A stretch of 64,000 nucleotides of DNA, from contig NC_080735.1 of the NCBI RefSeq assembly GCF_019097595.1, positions 16,366,417-16,430,416 of the forward strand, read 5' to 3'. A program made the translations under genes and the position numbers. This document shows positions 33,951 to 45,130 of the stretch, piece after piece (the first letter of the stretch is position 1; each line of letters starts with the position of its first letter). Origin of the DNA: Hemibagrus wyckioides. Lineage: Eukaryota > Chordata > Actinopteri > Siluriformes > Bagridae. Below the pieces are notes generated by a model. The model did no database searches and had not been told where the DNA came from. It was given only the letters and a program-made list of their open reading frames with translations.

Positions 33951-35490
33951 CGCGTACTCTACATCAATCATTCTTGATTGATAGTAAATTAAGTTTAAGT
34001 AAAAAAATCACACTTTGTTGAACAATGTAATAAAAGAATATATAGCTTTAATATCATACACCTGACTGACTCCATATTTCTTTATTTCAGTGTAGGGGAG
34101 TGTTAGCTAGTAAGTGGGAATTTACCAGATTCACCAAAATTGACCATATCGAGGAGTACAAAACAGCTAACATAAGCAACACTGATTGTATCCACTTGCT
34201 ATAAACTTGCTCTGCTAAACTTTACTCATGTTTAACTAATTCCATGGTCTTGATATTCCGCTCATAAGCAGACAAAATTCAATAAAAAGATTAATAATCC
34301 AAAAAAAAAAAAAGCTTTATATTGAACCGAATCTTTCCTCGAGTTATGGGCACTCCCACCATTTACACACTCACTCAGGACAGTTATAAAAGTGACTGAT
34401 GCTCCTCGGGAAGGAGGCGGATTGATTTTGTAATGCTGGTGTATTTTAGGCAGGATTGGAAAGGCATTCTACCGTGAGGGAAAGACCTGTCTGTAAAATC
34501 CCATCACTGATCGTCAGATTGCTAAACATCCCTCATTCCTAGGCAGCGAGATGCGCCATCAAAGGCAATTTGTGTGGATGTGATTATCTGAAGGCGCGGG
34601 GCGCATGTACGGCTCTTTCATATAACACGTATTTAAGACACCCGAGGGTCGACAGAGATGTAATCCGACGCCAGAGCGATGTCGACATTGCGAGCGAATG
34701 CAGCCGAGGTACTAAAAGAGCCGAAAAACTATTTTCTAGCCCTTTAAGCCGCTTAAACAACATCGAATTACTACCACCTACCCTATAGCTTACACACACA
34801 CACAATGTTTGTACCTCTTTTGCACCATGTCTTCACCCTAATACCGTGTCTTGTATCTCGTTTCAGTGGGAAAAGACCAATATTGTTTTCCAAAACTTCT
34901 CATACTGGAGCTAAGCATCTAGTCTGAGCTCAATATATCACCATCAGCTGGTGCAGCACAGCAAGTGACAAATCGGTGCTGCTTCTCATTTGCATGCCCA
35001 ATCGCCCTTGAATCTTTTTGTACCCCCCCTCCCCTTTTTAATTCCTCCTTATCACAAAATCCAGAGCAGTTTTTTTTTCATCTAGTGTAAGATGCTGAAT
35101 AAAGAGATTCACTAGTTTTCTTTTGTTCGCTACAAGTACATTAAAATATCTTATCTAGCTAGATACTTGGTTTAAATATCTAGGCTAGCATATAAGGGAT
35201 AAGCTCAACCTGTCTTGCCATGGTTGCCAGGTTTGGGGGGGACTTTGCATTTTCAGAAATAATCTTCAGCTGAATAGAATTTTATGGGCAATAATCATAA
35301 TTAAATTGAATCTGTATATAACATAAATATTTTCTTTGGCAAGTAAAGGAAACCTTAAGTGCAGAGCATGTAGCTGTGATTTACAGAACCATTTCTGTTG
35401 TAAGATCTGTTGAAAAACAAAAGAAAAATGGTTGTCACTTTCTTGAGATTCTGGGTAATTTTCATGTCTTTCTCAGAATTGATTTTTTTA
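33951..35490. other. Intron 2 sequence, repeat-poor
   Basis: No transposon signature apart from an A tract at 34301-34313. 34500-34790 has CpGs and balanced composition. No gene recognised. Confidence 0.35.
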
Positions 35491-35496
35491 AATGCA

Positions 35497-35765
35497 AGGT
35501 GGGGAGGTGCACCGTGACCACCTCCAAGCATTGGAGGTTTGATTCCTGTCTCTGCTCTGTGTGTGGAGTTGATGCCTCAGGGATTTCCTCTGGGTTCTCC
35601 AGTCTCCTTCCCCCAGTCCGAAGACGTGCTGTAGGCTGAGTGGCATCTCTAAATTGTCTGTAGTGTGTGTGTCTTGTCCCCTGTGTCCGTTGGGATAGAC
35701 TCCAGGTTCTCTGTGACCCTGTGTAGGATAAACACTACAGAAAATGGATGGATGGCTGAATGTAT
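35497..35765 (+). mobile_element. tRNA-like retroposon with GGAT tail
   Basis: Order: a diverged head with box B-like GGTTTGATTCCTGTC; GTTCTCCAGTCTCCTTCCCC; GAGTGGCATCTCTAAATTGT; TGGGATAGACTCCAGGTTCT; then an AAAATGGATGGATGG tail. This is the forward orientation of the family at 17360-17600 and 56120-57620. Confidence 0.7.
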
Positions 35766-35769
35766 GTGT

Positions 35770-36450
35770 TGTGACCATGTCACGTGACGCGCCTTGGCCC
35801 AAATCTACAGAAAAGCTACTTTGATTTAAAAAAAATCTCGATCTCTAGACGTTTCCTTGATTTTCCATTCAATTCTGAAATCCTAGAGAGACTGATAATC
35901 GATATTATCGATTATGAGTATGATATTACATCATACTAATCACATCATACTGAAGACCTTGTGATATTATACGTTGCTCTCGTTCACTAATAGTTTATCG
36001 ACGAACTGTTGATAGATATTAGATTTTCACTCACAGCGATCCAGATATCAAGCCATCTTTTCACATCCGGAAGTGAAAAGTATCCCTGATGACTTCTCGC
36101 TGGTTTAAAACACCGCGATAGGATGAGCTCCGAGCTTCTCTCATTCTTTTCCTGAATGATCACCTCTTTTCAGGGGGTAGATCTTTCACTACGTGCCTTT
36201 GTCTCATGACAAAAGAGCCGAGAGATACGGTACGAGAATAAGGAGCAGCATTTGAAGAGGGTCGCTGAAGAGTACAAGTGATGTATAAGTGCTGACGGTG
36301 ACCCCGCTGACTCTTATTCATTCAGCTAGTTCCTCCTATTCTTCTCATGCTTCAGCAGGGATTGAGGTCAGAAATAAAGGTGAGTAGCGGGGAGAAAAAA
36401 AAAAAAAACCTTTATCAAATGCATTTTTTATGCGATGAAGTCACAATTTC
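35770..36450. other. Intron 2 sequence, nothing recognised
   Basis: Includes an AT-rich self-complementary patch ATAATCGATATTATCGATTA at 35895-35914. No gene. Confidence 0.35.
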
Positions 36451-36454
36451 GCAT

Positions 36455-36670
36455 TTTCATTTATGGCGTCTGGCAGCCGCCCTTATCCAGAATAATGATT
36501 AATAAATACATCCTCGTACTTGTTCTCTACGGCAAGGACTAAGAGTACCATTGGGGTAAAAACCCTGTCTGACAGGTTCATATAGTATGAAAAATGCAAG
36601 GAAGGTCTTCAGTCGTCATTTGAAGACAGACTATGACTCAGCTTTTTGGACGTCTAGGGGGATGAACGCT
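36455..36670 (-). mobile_element. L2-type LINE 3' fragment
   Basis: Plus-strand GGCGTCTGGCAGCCGCCCTT is the complement of the L2-type 3' end. GGAAGGTCTTCAGTCGTCAT and GACTCAGCTTTTTGGACG correspond to the ORF2 C-terminal region that is better preserved at 58905-59260. Heavily diverged. Confidence 0.55.
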
Positions 36671-36794
36671 GGTCTGATTTTCTCTTACCAGTCCCAGGAC
36701 AAAACCCCAAAACATGTGGAGAACATGCACATGGTGGAGGCAGGAAACAAAAAGGAAACAGGAAAAAGGAACAACCCACATAGCCAACACAGGA

Positions 36795-37250
36795 CCACCA
36801 CCTGAGCAGATATTATTGAAGTGGAGCTTCATTCTTGGTGCAACAGAAAAACCCACATGGTACTGGTGGGGGTTGTGGTGGGGGAGGTGTAGAGTGTGGA
36901 CTTGGCGTAGTGCTGTTGTTGGGGTTTTAAACAATATTTCACCACCAAAAATATCCTACTATTATTTCAAGTGGTGCTTCATTCTTGGCACAACAGTGAG
37001 ACCCACATGGTACCGCATTGTGGTGGTGGTGGTAACTGTGAGGGTGGTGAGTAAGTGTGTGCTTGGCATAGTGCTTTTGTTAAGCAAAAAGTTTTATGCA
37101 AACTGTAGACTATCTTACGACTCTTTTCTACCCTGTCCATTAATGGAAATAAGTACAAATTTACGTAGCCAACATTGGACCACCAGTGAGCAGATATTAT
37201 TTAAGAGGTGCTTTGTTCTTGGAACAATAGTGAGATTGACATGTGGATGG
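36795..37250 (+). repeat. Three diverged direct repeats of an unknown unit
   Basis: GAGCAGATATTATTGAAGTG (from 36805), TACTATTATTTCAAGTGGTG (from 36956) and GAGCAGATATTATTTAAGAG (from 37187) each begin a similar 60-140 bp block, continuing CTTCATTCTTGG then ACCCACATGGTAC or close variants. The unit is not known to me. Confidence 0.65.
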
Positions 37251-37735
37251 TGGTTGTGATGATGGTTGTTGGGATGATGGTGGTAATGATAGTGGTGGAT
37301 GGGATGATTGTTGTTGTGATGATTGTGGCGGAGGTGGTGATGGTGGTGGTTGTGATGATTGTTGATGTGGGGATTGTGGTGACGATGGTGGTGGTGATTG
37401 TTGTTGTAGTGATTATGGTGGTGATGGTGGTGGTGGTGGTGGTGATTGTTATTACAGTGATTCTGGTGGTGGTGGTGGTGGTGATGATGGTGGTTGGGAT
37501 TGTGGTGGATGTGATGATTGTTGTTGTGGTGATTATGGTGGTGGTGATGGTGGTGGTTGTGGGGGTGTGTTATGGTTTTGGTTGTGATTGTTGTTGTGGT
37601 GATTCTGGTGGTGGTGGTGATGGTGGTGGTTGGGATGGTTGTTGTTGCAGTGATTCTGGTGGCGGTGGTGGTGGTGGACGTGCTGGTGATGATGGTGGTT
37701 GGGATTTTGGTGGATGTGATAATTGTTACTGAGAA
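37206..37735 (+). repeat. TGG/TGA/TTG trinucleotide-like array
   Basis: A G/T-rich plus strand made of GGTGGTGGTGAT, TGTTGTTGTGGTGATT and GGTTGGGATTGTGG words. The repeat period is a multiple of three, so long frames stay open (Val/Met/Gly on plus, His/Asn/Pro on minus). These are artefacts. The strand asymmetry and G-runs give some G-quadruplex potential. Confidence 0.93.
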
Positions 37736-37739
37736 CAGC

Positions 37740-38700
37740 TAGAGCATGAATCCAGCACAACTGTATCTTCAAACTATTCATATCAGCACCACAAACATGC
37801 CTTCAAACCTCTTCCAATAAAACGGCTGGTTTGTGGTGGCCAGTTTTCATCAACCTCTACATTTCCTTATTTCACTCTAAGTCCTCGTAGAACAAAGACC
37901 AATATTTGAGTTTGGGATGTAAAACAGTTGTGAAATAATGAAAATGATGAAATGAATGAGATAAAAAAAGCGGAGATTAAGTAAGAGATGACCCAAAAGG
38001 ATATGTCTGAATCTACCAAGAGCTAATTTAGATATATTTCATGTTCTCTGGGCTAATATAACTAGTCTGATTAAAATGAGATTGAAATTTCTTTCACTCG
38101 GAGAGAATCCGAGAACATTATAAACCTTAAGATTACTGTGCCTTATGACTCTGAATCTAACAGAAGAATGGATAGAAGAATGTCTGTTATTGTTCAGCTT
38201 GTCGCAGTGTTATATCAATGTCATTGAAGTGAAATCTGTGTGGCTGGAGAATTTTCAGGGACACCTCAGGAGAAATAAAGTGATACGGAGCGATAGCGCC
38301 ATTGTGGTGTTTTATATCGACTGTTAAGGATGTCCAAAAATTGTATAAAGGCACAGATATGGGCGAGTTTTCTCTGGTGACCTCAGGTGGATCAAATTTA
38401 TGTTAAAACTCGACTAAGGAATGCGATGACGTCTTAAAGAACCATTGATAGCATACAACACGCACTCCAACTGATTTTTGTGTGTTTTTGTGCAGTTCAC
38501 CTGGAGGGTTGTGGAATTTTTAGACAATCCCTAGTCTATTTTTAGGATTCTTCTACACTTTGTCGCTTCATGTTCATAGTTACATCACAGAAATGTTTAT
38601 CTGAATTGAAGACCATAACACGAGTGCAACCTTATTTAACAAACTTTTCTATAACATGTATTACGGCATGTGACATAATGTTTCCAGGACTTCTTTATTT
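37740..38700. other. Intron 2 sequence, nothing recognised
   Basis: AT-rich, no repeat family or gene recognised. Confidence 0.35.
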
Positions 38701-38702
38701 CT

Positions 38703-38822
38703 CCATCACCAACTGTGGAAGCAAAGTGCTTCTGAAGCTGTAGGAGGTAAAACCTACACAAAACCTCCAGCTCCTGTGGCTTCAGAAGCATTTTTTTTTT
38801 TTTGCCTCCACAGCGGTGAAGG
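38703..38822. repeat. Approximately 120-bp imperfect fold-back hairpin
   Basis: The left arm CCATCACCAACTGTGGAAGC continues AAAGTGCTTCTGAAGCTGTA. The right arm (GCTTCAGAAGCA, T tract, TTGCCTCCACAGCGGTGAAGG) is its near-complement. The stem is about 40-45 bp with a bulge of about 12 T. It may be a small MITE or another hairpin-forming element. No target duplication was identified. Confidence 0.7.
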
Positions 38823-38824
38823 TG

Positions 38825-39265
38825 TTTTGTCTGAAACAGGTCTGGTTTGTCTGGAAGTGTGTTTTTCCTTTCAGCTTTATATGTTTAACAGGTTTTTAAG
38901 CTTCGAGTTGCTCATCATTATTAATACACGTACATGGCTGCTGGTGTGATGGGTCATGCTACACAATTTTTGTGTGAATTGTTTTATTTAATAATCAGTT
39001 GAAGAGGGAACACGGGTTCAGAGGCAGGCAGAGAGGACACATGTGCAGTCGGGCTTTTTATTTATTAACTCCAACAAAAGTGAATCCAGCAGGCAAAGAT
39101 GGGCTTATAAAAGAGACTGTGGTCAAAAAGGTGAAGTTAGACACAAAGTTAAAAAACTTGGTAAAGTCCGGTGCTAAAACTCGGAACGTGACAAAACACA
39201 TGCGTGGGTTTAAACAGATACCCAGATCAAGAACGAAACTGAAAACAGTGCTGTTCTATTAATCC
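38825..39265. other. Intron 2 sequence with possible dispersed repeat
   Basis: 39000-39200 (GAGGCAGGCAGAGAGGACAC, then TTTATTTATTAACTCCAACA) has wording of fish dispersed repeat ends, similar in style to 28690-28890. An 87-codon open frame here has no domain. Confidence 0.3.
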
Positions 39266-39267
39266 AA

Positions 39268-39692
39268 AGGAATGGAAATCGACTTATGGGACATTTTCAA
39301 TTAGTGTAAACAAATGAATGAATTTATCACCGCGAGTCTGATATAAAAATGAATCAGGACTCTGTTGCTTTCAGTCTGCTATAGACGTGCGTTTTCCCCT
39401 CTGTTGGATAACATTACACAGAATTTTACCACCTTCAGATTTTAGATGGTTATGAAGAAGCACTCGGAGCATCTCAGAGAGGAGAAATGGGTTTGATCAA
39501 CATTTACTTTGAAGATAAAAATGTGTGGGGAAAAATGAATCTTTTTTGTGTGTTTTTTTAAGGAACTTTTCTATGAATATATTGCCCATAGTAGGCTAGG
39601 AAAAAAAACAGAAATACAGTACTTCAGAACACCAAAAACTACTAATTCAAAGTGATTTATTATTTCTAACTAATTTATTTGTTTGTGTGAAT

Positions 39693-39723
<31 letters not shown>

Positions 39724-39905
39724 CTTACTAATTCTCAAAGCTCTGAGTGTCTACTTTCATATGAGCTTCATATTAACCTACACTGAGACATGATAAAGAC
39801 ATTCAATACTGAACATTGACACAACCAAACAGGAGCAAACTCCATTTTTTGGCACCTGGTGAAAATGAGTTGAAGTGATCTTAAAACAAAAATTGAAAAA
39901 AAAAA
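39268..39905 (+). mobile_element. Unnamed repeat U, copy 2
   Basis: Starts GACTTATGGGACATTTTCAA and follows the order of copy 6 at 48601: GTCTGATATAAAAATGAATC, TTTTCCCCTCTGTTGG, GCATCTCAGAGAGGAG, TATGAATATATTGCCCATAG, GAGTGTCTACTTTCATATG, AACAGGAGCAAACTCCATTT. Interrupted by a (TTTA)n tract at 39694-39722. Confidence 0.75.
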
Positions 39906-40167
39906 AAAAAAATTGAAAAAAAAACACAAATAAGTAAATAAATATATAAATAGAATGTTGTTTTAAGTTTTTTTTAATTAATTGTTTATAAATTAATACA
40001 TGTATTTATTTAATTTTGTATATTTATTTATTTATTTATGTATTTACTAATTCTTGGTAAAAATAAGTTGAAGTGATCTTAAAAAAAGGGGAAAAAATGT
40101 AAAAAATAAATAAATAAATATAATGTCGTTTTAACTCATTTAATTAATTGTTCATAATTTTGTGTAT

Positions 40168-40206
<39 letters not shown>

Positions 40207-40215
40207 CTAATTCTT
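39906..40215. repeat. AT-rich simple repeats
   Basis: (TTTA)n and (AAAT)n blocks with a second partial GGTAAAAATAAGTTGAAGTG duplicate of the end of U copy 2 at 40056-40075. This implies tandem duplication of the U 3' end together with its flanking AT tract. Confidence 0.8.
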
Positions 40216-40350
40216 AAATCCCTGAGTGTCTACTTTCATCTGAGCTTCATATTAACCCCTGCTGTGGAGCGAGACATGACAAAGACACTCAAGACACTCA
40301 ACCAAACAGGAGTAAACTCCATTTTTTGGCTCCTGGTGAAAATGAGTTGA
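40216..40350 (+). mobile_element. Unnamed repeat U, copy 3 (3' part)
   Basis: TGAGTGTCTACTTTCATCTG, AACAGGAGTAAACTCCATTT and CTGGTGAAAATGAGTTGA match the 3' third of U copy 2, about 450 bp upstream in the same orientation. Confidence 0.75.
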
Positions 40351-41039
40351 TCTTATTCCATGACCCTGAAATTATTCACATGAATAATTGTTAAATGAAA
40401 AGGTCTCACATGAGCTTTTATCATTCCAAATCCCCCCTGTATTATTTCTGTAAAAGGATAGGTCACTTCAACTGTAAATGCTTGCCATTACTCAGTGGAA
40501 CAGTATCCTGTGACGGGATTCGCTTTCCCCCTCGGTGCCGTTATTCGAGCGCTCTGTATGTCTACTTTTACATCATTAATTATATCTTTCCACCGAAATT
40601 TAAATGAGCGTGCTTTGCTCCAAAAGATATCAGATGAAATAGCTGACTTTCTTACTTTTTTTGGGTAAGCTTTCTAGCGCATTTGCCTCAGGTTTCACAG
40701 GTTACCACCCACACAGCAAGTCACATCAAAGCTCAGTGGGCGGTATTTCAAGATCTGCCAATTGTTGCCTGCGACTCGGATGCTATACAGAGGCGGATCT
40801 TTAAAAACAGTTCTCAAAGAAAAAGGAAAGAAAAATCAAAACCTTCATAACTCACTGGAACAGCTTTATGGTGTAAACTACATCAGCAGCTAGAACTGAC
40901 CACAAACTTCACCTTAAGTCTGTTATGACCACAATCAGTCGTAAACTACAGTCGGATTAGGACTCTTCAGCTGTTGCACTAAAAACCACTGCTACTGATG
41001 ATATTTTTGTTTTATTCTCTTGCAGTTGTCCCAAAAGTA
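40351..41039. other. Intron 2 sequence, nothing recognised
   Basis: No repeat family or gene recognised. Confidence 0.35.
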
Positions 41040-41449
41040 CACTATATTGCCAAATGTTTTGGGACACCCCTCTAAATCATTGAATTATTGGTGTTGTTTT
41101 TCAGGGGTTGGACTCGGCCCCTTAGTTCCATTGAAAGGAACTCTTAATGCTTCAGCTTTATACCAAGACATTTTGGACAGTTTCATGCTCTCAACTTTGT
41201 GGCAATAGTTTATGTCTTTATGGACCTTGCTTTGTACACTCGTGTGTAGTCATGTTGGAACAGGAAGGGGTCATCCCCAAACTGTTCCAATAAATTTGGG
41301 AGCATGAAATTGTCCAAAATGTCTTGGTATGAAGCTGAAGCATTAAGAGTTCCTTTCACTAGAACTAAGGGGCCAAGTCCAAGCCCTGAAAAACAACACC
41401 TGAATTCAACGATTTGGAGGGGTGTCCCAATACTTTTGGCAATATAGTG
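41040..41449. mobile_element. Fold-back Tc1-type MITE, 410 bp
   Basis: Ends CACTATATTGCC and GGCAATATAGTG with TA on both sides. The two halves are inverted copies of the same 5' region: AAAGGAACTCTTAATGCTTC on the left, GAAGCATTAAGAGTTCCTTT on the right. The inverted repeat is therefore about 170 bp long, and the right arm extends further into the parent sequence (ATTTCATGCTCCC region). The parent family is the one at 46537-47013. No coding capacity. Confidence 0.92.
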
Positions 41450-41867
41450 TATATGTACTTTAATTCAGTTCTAAATCTTATACACAGAGGTGAAGGCACA
41501 AAGATAAACCAATAATAATAAATGTTGCAAAGAGAGAAATATCAAAGAAGGAAAAACAACACAAAAAATATATAAGACTTGGGAAAAAAAAAACTAATCG
41601 CATGATTCAATGTCTCCAAGGTATAAGTAAAAAATGAAATAAAATAAATAAATGAGTTAACACAGAACAGAACAGAGGGTAGGAAATCGAATACTTAATT
41701 AATATGAATTAATATTAATATTATTAATAATATTAAATTGATATTGATTAACAAGACAGTTTTATTAACCAGCACTTTGTCCTTTGGGGAATGTTTTTTT
41801 ATGTTTGCCCAGAACTTTGATCGGACAATTATTATTGGACATGAGGTTAAAAAAAAAAAGAAAAGAA

Positions 41868-41943
<76 letters not shown>

Positions 41944-42110
41944 AATGATGTTATATTTCGTGTAAGTTTGGGATTTGGAACTGAACAAAAGAAATAACAA
42001 ACAAACAAACAAACAAACAAATAAATAAATAAATAAATAAATAAATAAATGGTATTACTTTTTGCTGTTATGCGAAGTATAGAAAAAAAGGTAAATTAAA
42101 TTTTAAATAT

Positions 42111-42150
<40 letters not shown>

Positions 42151-42300
42151 ATGTTGTTTTGGGTTATTTATTTATTTGTTAATTAATATTAATATTTATT
42201 TATTTTATTTTTTTATTTAATTGTGTGTATTTATTTATTTATTTATTTTATATATACATGAATGTATGTATATATTACATTCCATAGCATTGTAGGATTT
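41450..42300. repeat. A-rich and GAAA/AAAT microsatellites
   Basis: (GAAA)n at 41866-41944, (AAAC)n then (AAAT)n at 41998-42049, (AAAT)n at 42112-42152 and (TTTA)n at 42228-42250 in AT-rich intron. No gene. Confidence 0.9.
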
Positions 42301-43380
42301 ATAGTTAATGTAAAATGTGTGCTGGATGCATGTGAGATTTGTTTGTTGTTGTTGTTGTTTTTCTGTTTTGTCTGGCTCCTACATTACAGACACAATACAC
42401 CCCGGTTTATTTATGTTTTTTTAGTTTTTCTTCTTTAAGATACAGACAAAATATTCCGACTCGTTTATCTCTTTTGTCACAGCTGCATTCCAAAACCGCG
42501 TGAACACCGTGTGGATAAACATCGTCACTCTGTCGTTCCCGATCATCGCTGCTCCAGACGGCTTTAAGTGTCATTGTCTAGTCCATTCAAAGCAGACTAA
42601 TTATTTCACAGATGTCACCCTGAAGAACAGAGAAGTCAATTAATCAATTATCAAGTCAAAAGGACGGTGTCCGTATCTCTTTTTCTAACGCTCTCTCATT
42701 ACCCAAGGTTAATGTGTGCTTAATAATTATACAATAATTAGTTTCGCCCCGTCCGTAATTGTATTTTATTTTCCCTTGATGTGCTATCGACGCCACGTCC
42801 ACCACGCTGTAGCTCATCTTTTGACCGATTCGCTTCTGGTAAACTGGTCTTCAGAGACACTTACACTCTCTAAGAGGAAAGAAGAATCATAGCTTTGAGA
42901 AAAAAAAAGATCCCGCCCTTGGCCTGGGCCTGGCAAACACAAATCTATAGTGAAATAATAGACGCTGTGAGAGTATTGAGCGATTGTGTTGACACAGTGT
43001 TCGGAGGCAGAATTGCCCATTCAGTCTCATTGGTACCCAGAGGGGTTGAAACACCAGTTCAAATAGATGGCTGGTCTATTCACAGGGTTGTAAAGTGTGA
43101 GCGGAAATCGGTGACGAGATGGTTTTGATAAACGGTCATTTATATTTTATGTTCACGCAGGCTTTCATCCATATTAAACCTCTATACATACGGGAGGTGT
43201 TCCGAGTACGAGGGTGCGATCAAACTTTTATGATTTCGCAGCCGCATGCGTCGTGCTGAGATCTACGTTATTATCTCTCTCGCCGTACAAAGAAATATTC
43301 TGACGTTTTTGGTAATAAAGCTGAAAAATAAAAAAAAGAGTACTCATAACTCGATTAGAATAATAAGGTACAAAGCTTAA
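42301..43380. other. Intron 2 sequence, repeat-poor
   Basis: 42470-42860 has balanced composition and no repeat signature. It is a modest candidate for conserved non-coding sequence. No gene recognised. Confidence 0.35.
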
Positions 43381-43381
43381 A

Positions 43382-43515
43382 TCGACTTATGGGACATTTT
43401 TAATCAGTGTAAACAAATTAATGATTTCAGTCTGATATAAAAATGAATCATGACTCTGTTGGCTTTCAGTCTGAGACGTGTGTTGTTCACACATCATTTC
43501 CTTTGAAGATAGAAA
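43382..43515 (+). mobile_element. Unnamed repeat U, copy 4 (5' part)
   Basis: CGACTTATGGGACATTTTTA and CAGTCTGATATAAAAATGAA match the start of copies 2 and 6. It then jumps to CTTTGAAGATAGAAACATTT, skipping about 120 bp of the family. Confidence 0.75.
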
Positions 43516-43739
43516 CATTTGTGTGGAACAGAAAAAAAACCCCAAACTTTTTGTTTTGCTTGATTTTCTGTTCATTTCTGAGATCACAAAATGCTGAAAT
43601 CCTGGAGGGACTGAAAACGATAAAAAGCAAAAAAAAAAAAAAAAAAAAAAAAGCAAAAAAAAAAGAAAAGAAAATATTTACATTATATCTTTTTTTTCCT
43701 GTCTGGAATTTAATGAGACAAAATAAATAAATAAATTAA

Positions 43740-43774
<35 letters not shown>

Positions 43775-43887
43775 AGGGGAAAAAAAAGTCAACAATTTAT
43801 TCTGAAGTCTTTCCTGTGGTGGAAAATAAAAGTTAAAAATAAATAAATAAGTAAGTGAATAAATAAATAAATAAATAAGTAAGTGAA

Positions 43888-43918
<31 letters not shown>

Positions 43919-43985
43919 ACTTTTTTCTATTGGAAAGCTTAAATTATTTTTTTCTTTGTTAATTATTGCTATTATTGATAATTTG
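43516..43985. repeat. Poly-A and (AAAT)n tracts
   Basis: A long A tract at 43629-43652 followed by (AAAT)n blocks at 43723-43776, 43840-43876 and 43886-43919, the last two being a tandem duplication including AAGTAAGTGAAT. Confidence 0.9.
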
Positions 43986-43989
43986 TTAA

Positions 43990-44935
43990 TTATCTCCCAC
44001 TGTTAAACCGAGCCAATAAAAATGTTCAGTAAACTTCATCATTGTCATCTAACAGGTTTACACCATGTGTCCATCCTACTGAACTGAAAATCTGGGTCTT
44101 TCTACACACGTAGTAGCGGCTCCTCGACCCGAAACGTGACAGACGTTCGTACGCGTACGAAGTATAAATAACGCGTGTCATCCTCTCAGCGAAATCTGTA
44201 CTGAAAAGTCCTGAAAGCGATCACGTCCTGAGTGCCAGCGTGGGCTGCACGGCATATCCTCACGCCTCTTTTACGGAACATCTCGGCCGCATCCGTATCC
44301 CAATCTCTGAACTCCAGCCAGCATAATGTGATGTGTAGCAAGTGATTTGGGGTTCATCCATCACAGCCGTTTTTATCAGTGGGTGTCCTGTCTTAAGCTG
44401 TTCTCTGATATCTTATCCCTGCCGCAAAGCCCGGTGATACATCCTGCAGCCCTCCAGGATGAGATTTAGAGTGCGCCGTGCGCTACACGCTCTCTCTCTG
44501 TGCTCTCTGTTCTTCTTGAATAATGTCAGGACAGATTGCATCGGGCTTGTTTCTTTTGAAAGAGGATCAGACATAGATGTAAATAAGCTTAGAATAAAGC
44601 CCTGTTCGGACGGGATTAGTTTTACACAGGGTGATTTAATTATTACTGCTGAATCTCTGGGATTTTAGATGCATGTTTCCTTGTCCGTAAAGATTAAGCT
44701 GACTTTTTTTTACTAGTATAAAAGGAGCGGTGGAAATACCTCCAGATAATTTATATTTATATATATATATTTCCTGTCTGAACTGACATGTTGGCAAAGA
44801 TTCCATTATATCTTGTGCTGAAAGACGTTTTACGACATTTTATTCGATATCCAGACCCCTCCAGGAAGCTAAACTGCGATTTAAACCACAGAACAATAAA
44901 ATATTTTAGACAGGATTTTAGATTTTAGCTTAAAT
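43990..44935. other. Intron 2 sequence, repeat-poor
   Basis: 44100-44480 is CpG-containing and balanced, with no repeat signature. A short open frame at 44459-44668 has no domain and is not called. Confidence 0.35.
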
Positions 44936-45130
44936 AGAGTTTGGTTTGGTTGTGTTCATGTTCAGTATTTGTCATGTCTCACTCCACAGTGGAGGTTAAT
45001 ATGAAAGTAGACTTTAAGAATTTGTAGTGTTTTATGAGTATTTATGTTTTTATCAAGCGTACTAGGGAAAATATATTTATAGAAAAGATCCAAAAAAATC
45101 TTTATCTTTAAAGTAAATGTTAATATCCAA

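Noticed and set aside
37208..37732. 174-codon Val/Met/Gly frame and its His/Asn antisense
   Set aside because: Product of a TGG/TGA trinucleotide-like repeat.
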